Below the pieces are notes generated by a model. That model saw only the letters and a list, made by a program, of their open reading frames with translations, searched no databases and was not told where the DNA came from. A program made the translations under genes and the position numbers. Shown piece after piece: positions 61,081 to 64,000 of a stretch of DNA of 64,000 nucleotides (position 1 is its first letter; each line of letters starts with the position of its first letter). The DNA is from Bacteroidales bacterium (GTDB lineage Bacteria > Bacteroidota > Bacteroidia > Bacteroidales > Marinilabiliaceae): assembly GCA_024401355.1 (NCBI GenBank), contig JAKSLF010000008.1, positions 32,389-96,388 of the forward strand, given 5' to 3'.

Positions 61081-61085
61081 GTTTT

Positions 61086-62105
61086 TTACTTTATAAACAT
61101 TTCGATAGCTTCAATAAACTCCTGAGAGTCGAGGAAGTAGCTAGGATATGCTTCGCGAAGTTCTATCATCTTTGCTACCGATGTAAGTAATACTGCCGTT
61201 GTGCTGTTGTCTATCTTACCCTCCATGCTGGTGAAGAGTTCCGTCGCTTTCTGCGCATCATTTTTGCCATATACTTTATACGTCAATCTTCTCTTGCTAT
61301 AGTCAATATATAGTACACATAGGGCATTGTCCTCATTGACAATAGAGTCTGTTGTTGCAGTTACACGCAGTGCCTTCAACTTGTCAAGAAATTTGCTTGA
61401 TGCGTCGAGACTATGATACTCTGCTAAGAAACGGTTTTTATCGTAATCTGCAAATGCTTCATTCACGTTGCTATTCTCAGTTCTCGCCAATATAGCACTA
61501 ACAAGTTTGAAAAAATGACGCCACTCAGGGTTGTCATCAGTATTTGCTTTGAGACTTGTTTTTACTATTACACCTGCAGTCTCTACAGCCATCGCCCACG
61601 AATGTTGCAGTCTAGTGCGTATTTGCAGCTCTATCTGCAGCCCATCGTAGTTAGTGTCTTCTGAATGGTACTTATATACGAAATGAATGCTCCGATAGCC
61701 ACTGCATTTAGGCGAAGATATGTAGTCATTAATCTTTGTCAGTTCAAAGCCCTCAAATGTTGCCTCACTAATAACTTTCGCTGCTACTTGCACACTACCG
61801 ACAGATGCAAACACATATCTGATGCCACCTATGTCTTGCAGTCCTCCCAAACGCATTTGTGGGTTAACCTCTAATTTTCCAAGTATGGAGGTCATACGCT
61901 TGATGCGCTGTGAACTAAATTCGAATGCGATATTATTGCTGACAAATAATGCGTTGAGCTGCACTTCGAGTTCCTTAAGTGGACGGAAATGCAACATACG
62001 CCAGTCATTAACACGAGCTAAAGCCTCCTCGTGAGAAAAGAAATCTGCCTCTTTGTCGCATAGGATTACTCCATCCTTATTCAATGAACTTCGAGTGTAT
62101 TTCAT
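61086..62105 (-). CDS. RelA/SpoT-domain protein (toxSAS-like)
   Basis: The 339-residue protein carries a single alarmone-synthetase domain (about residues 40-190) with RLGGLQDIGGIRYVF, then YISSPKCSGYRSIHFVYKY and IELQIRTRLQHSWAMAVE. There is no HD hydrolase and no TGS/ACT region, so it is not a housekeeping RelA/SpoT. The 150-residue C-terminal part (LREAYPSYFLDSQEFIEAI) could be a sensor or antitoxin part, as in CapRel-type fused toxSAS proteins, but I cannot show it. It could make (p)ppGpp-like nucleotides or pyrophosphorylate tRNA. Context: HipA-like and Fic genes. Confidence 0.85.
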   Translation of the reverse strand: MKYTRSSLNKDGVILCDKEADFFSHEEALARVNDWRMLHFRPLKELEVQLNALFVSNNIAFEFSSQRIKRMTSILGKLEVNPQMRLGGLQDIGGIRYVFASVGSVQVAAKVISEATFEGFELTKINDYISSPKCSGYRSIHFVYKYHSEDTNYDGLQIELQIRTRLQHSWAMAVETAGVIVKTSLKANTDDNPEWRHFFKLVSAILARTENSNVNEAFADYDKNRFLAEYHSLDASSKFLDKLKALRVTATTDSIVNEDNALCVLYIDYSKRRLTYKVYGKNDAQKATELFTSMEGKIDNSTTAVLLTSVAKMIELREAYPSYFLDSQEFIEAIEMFIK

Positions 62106-62149
62106 ATCACCACATATTTATTAAGCTATTCAAAGTTTTAGACACGATC

Positions 62150-62190
62150 TTCTCCGACAGACGTAATATCCACTGACGGTCATAGTCGTA
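62150..62190 (-). pseudogene. probable relic of a fic 3' end
   Basis: On the minus strand PSVDITSVGEDRV and a stop resembles SDIDAYITSVGEDG at the end of the Fic gene at 63494; the DNA string ACGTCTGTCGGAGAAGAT is identical. Only the last dozen codons are left. A second short frame overlaps but has no start codon. Confidence 0.55.
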
Positions 62191-62236
62191 AGCTATCTTG
62201 AGGTCGAGATTCTCCTCCTATTCTCCTCCTTCATCG

Positions 62237-62366
62237 CGTAACAGTGTAACAGTTTTTTCTGCCGCCATCTCCCTTTCAAATCTATCAACTATATTCCAAA
62301 CACTTTGCACCTTCTCTGCTCGAGATATGCGAGATAGAATTGGTGCTGTAGTTCTGTTATATATGG
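62237..62366. repeat. direct repeat copy 2: hipA 3' end and downstream element
   Basis: This is the copy belonging to the intact hipA-like gene; it includes its last 25 codons and the CGTAACAGTGTAACAGTTTT element. The other copy is at 60947-61080. Confidence 0.75.
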
Positions 62367-63206
62367 TGTTGATGATATAAGTGTTTTTATATCCAGTGCT
62401 TTTATTCGAGGTATTAACAGCGTGAGTGCTTCGTCAAGTTCTGAAGGATGATCACCTGCGATGAATTCGTGATAGGCTATCTTACGTCCATTGATCTTGA
62501 GCATGGAGCTGGGGAACGAATAGATGCGTGCATTCATTTCATCTTCATTGTCAAGACAGCGCTGCATGATATTATCATCGGCTTGAGGCAAAAGACAACT
62601 GCCACAATCAAATACAGGTGCCAGCTCTGCATGCCCATCTTCATCGACGAGGAATCCCCAATTGCCGTTATGACGGTCGAAATTGCCCAATAATGCATCA
62701 ACAACAAACATCTGCCAGAATCGTTTCTTTACAACTGTTGGATCTACAAAAGTCTGTTGTTCTATTGTGAGTAGCACATCATCGAGCTCAGTTCCTGTTC
62801 CTCCTGTTGCAGAATCTATCACTGTGTTCTTTATCGAGCAGAAATCCAATAGCCGTGTTCCTCTACATGTAAAATCTTTGCAAGCACAAACAATCTTTGT
62901 CTTGCCATTAACATGGATGCCAAGCTTGGTCTGCTGCGCCTCAACACCTAACATGCGGAATATGGTGCTGCCAAGGTGCTCTGAAATGCAGCTGTTGGAA
63001 TATGACTGATCGTTGGGCCTTGACGAGACATTAGGTGGAAATTTTAATATCCACACCTCACCATCATACCACACGGCAATCTTCTTGCCATTGGCACCAT
63101 TGTACGCTCGGCCCGGCACACGCTGACACAACGTAAAATCTATATTTCCCACACCTTCAGTCGTCACTTTATTTCTGCTTATCCATGTGCCACAAGTACT
63201 TGTCAC
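62289..63206 (-). CDS. HipA-like kinase domain protein (CtkA/HipT-like)
   Basis: The 305-residue protein matches the HipA kinase fold. The ATP-binding region is IAVWYDGEVWILKFPPNV, the catalytic loop NFDRHNGNWGFL with its aspartate and asparagine, and the Mg-binding motif APVFDCGSCL. HipA-like kinases are toxins that phosphorylate aminoacyl-tRNA synthetases or other proteins. The start is uncertain: ATG 63206 overlaps the upstream gene by 38 bases, while GTG 63152 begins closer to where homologues start and after its stop. No HipB gene is next to it. Confidence 0.82.
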   Translation of the reverse strand: MTSTCGTWISRNKVTTEGVGNIDFTLCQRVPGRAYNGANGKKIAVWYDGEVWILKFPPNVSSRPNDQSYSNSCISEHLGSTIFRMLGVEAQQTKLGIHVNGKTKIVCACKDFTCRGTRLLDFCSIKNTVIDSATGGTGTELDDVLLTIEQQTFVDPTVVKKRFWQMFVVDALLGNFDRHNGNWGFLVDEDGHAELAPVFDCGSCLLPQADDNIMQRCLDNEDEMNARIYSFPSSMLKINGRKIAYHEFIAGDHPSELDEALTLLIPRIKALDIKTLISSTPYITELQHQFYLAYLEQRRCKVFGI

Positions 63207-63399
63207 GAAGATACTGGGCGTGTTCGTGGCTTATGGCCTGGTCATCGATCTCAGCGCCATTGATAGACCCGTATAGTTCGCACCAGAGGCAGTCGAGCAA
63301 AGAACTCCCATTAGCAAGACCTTCCTTGTAGGCGTCGAGGTCGTGCTGCAGATAGCCTGGGAGGCCGTGCTCGTATGCTCTTTGCTGCTCTTCTGTCAT
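63169..63399 (-). CDS. small conserved protein upstream of the HipA-like gene
   Basis: A 76-residue acidic protein (EEQQRAYEHGLPGYLQHDLD, HEHAQYLRDKYLWHMDKQK) with no named domain that I can identify. It overlaps or abuts the HipA-like gene, so the two are likely co-expressed, and it might be its antitoxin or partner. It contains a CLWC pair of cysteines (DCLWCELYGSIN). Confidence 0.7.
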   Translation of the reverse strand: MTEEQQRAYEHGLPGYLQHDLDAYKEGLANGSSLLDCLWCELYGSINGAEIDDQAISHEHAQYLRDKYLWHMDKQK

Positions 63400-63493
63400 A
63401 TATTATATTCAAGAAATCTCACTACTTTCCAGGTGTCACATTCATCTCCACCTTCTCACACCAAACATTCCTTCTTCATCACTTCAATCTATC

Positions 63494-64000
63494 TCAATAG
63501 CGCGTGAGAATACCATCTTCTCCGACAGACGTTATATATGCATCAATATCGCTCTTCAGATGTCTGCAATGTAATTCCGTCATGCAATTGACTATCACCT
63601 CTAAGTTGTCCTCCTCGCGCGTATCTATCAGTGCTTGTATATATTCTGCCTTGTCTTCCTTGAGTACCTTCATCGGCAACATGCCAAACTCCATCTGCAA
63701 CAGATTCATCAATAGTCTGCATGTGCGGCCATTGCCATCTGCCCACGGATGAATGGTGACAAGTTCGAAATGTGCCCAGAAACTCAGTTCATATATTGAT
63801 GCAATATCACCAGGGGCAATGGCTTTTCGACGACGATTCAACTCGTCGCAGAAAGCGGAAACCTTCATCGGCACCTTTGTGAACGACATATACGATTTAC
63901 CTCCCAAACCAGCAGTGACATTCATCTTACGGAACTCACCCCTAGCCGCCGAAAAATCTCCCACTGCAGTATGGTATTCGGCACCAGTGCGTGCCATCAC
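63494..64000 (-). CDS. Fic/DOC family protein, C-terminal part (cut by the window edge)
   Basis: The last 168 or so codons of a Fic protein are present; the reading frame stays open at the right edge. The Fic motif reads HPWADGNGRTCRLLMN, the full HPxx(D/E)GNGR form, so the enzyme can transfer AMP or another nucleotide part to target hydroxyls. The preceding FELVTI and the C-terminal helices are normal. Its last residues (AYITSVGEDGILTRY) have a relic at 62150. It is probably the first gene of the hipA-like operon. Confidence 0.88.
   Translation of the reverse strand: MMARTGAEYHTAVGDFSAARGEFRKMNVTAGLGGKSYMSFTKVPMKVSAFCDELNRRRKAIAPGDIASIYELSFWAHFELVTIHPWADGNGRTCRLLMNLLQMEFGMLPMKVLKEDKAEYIQALIDTREEDNLEVIVNCMTELHCRHLKSDIDAYITSVGEDGILTRY

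Noticed and set aside
62108-62200. Short open frame upstream of the relA-like gene
   Set aside because: It has no start codon after the preceding stop and overlaps the fic relic; I see it as non-coding.

Overview
The window looks like a chromosomal segment of a Bacteroidales bacterium, most likely Prevotella or a close relative. The evidence is: promoters of the Bacteroidota type (TAnnTTTG at -7) in front of many genes; an almost complete lack of Shine-Dalgarno sequences; an rseC-led Rnf operon; DUF3078, DUF6057, DUF4248 and VirE/DUF3987 proteins; and a tmRNA whose tag reads GETSYALAA.

Region 1 (1-14.2 kb) starts with the 5' part of an rlmD-type rRNA methyltransferase on the minus strand. 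A 0.7 kb gap rich in short repeats follows, then the complete Rnf operon rseC-rnfB-C-D-G-E-A, closed by a strong terminator. Directly after the terminator a separate promoter drives five genes: a DUF6057 membrane protein, a lipoprotein beta-propeller with a CxxCH motif, a DUF4369-like lipoprotein, then second copies of the DUF6057 and propeller genes. I could not assign this duplicated envelope module to a described pathway; it is the strongest candidate in the window for something new.

Region 2 (14.2-34.7 kb) is mostly core genome: DUF554 protein, serine hydrolase, asnA, lipoproteins, DUF3078 outer-membrane protein, MscS channel, HAD phosphatase, gluQ, a TPR-SpoIIE phosphatase with a LuxR-type regulator and a HIT protein, a Ppx/GppA phosphatase, a cell-wall amidase, a GH9 glycosidase, a THUMP RNA methyltransferase with an altered NPPY motif, proS, a DUF486 protein and ssrA (tmRNA).

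Region 3 (34.6-42.1 kb) is accessory: an AAA-DUF4143 ATPase behind three palindromes at exact 33-bp spacing, a GT2 glycosyltransferase, a VirE/DUF3987-DUF4248-smalltalk-like module of the sort known next to Bacteroides capsule loci, and a HipS/HipB-like pair without a HipT kinase, framed by duplicated operators.

Region 4 (42.1-60.9 kb) is a minus-strand surface-polysaccharide cluster, visibly AT-rich from about 46.4 kb onward: two LicD proteins, an IspD/TarI cytidylyltransferase, an epimerase, two pyruvyl-transferase-family proteins, an F420-hydrogenase-beta-like iron-sulfur protein, Wzx flippase, Wzy-like polymerase, six GT4-like glycosyltransferases and a WcaF-like acetyltransferase. An AlbA/Schlafen-type ATPase gene with its own promoter has been inserted among the glycosyltransferases and left a 66-bp duplication of the neighbouring gene start.

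Region 5 (60.9-64 kb) is a toxin/defence-like island: a RelA/SpoT-domain protein, a HipA-like kinase, a small conserved protein and a Fic protein cut by the window edge. Relics of hipA and fic 3' ends flank the relA-like gene, which points to a past duplication and replacement.
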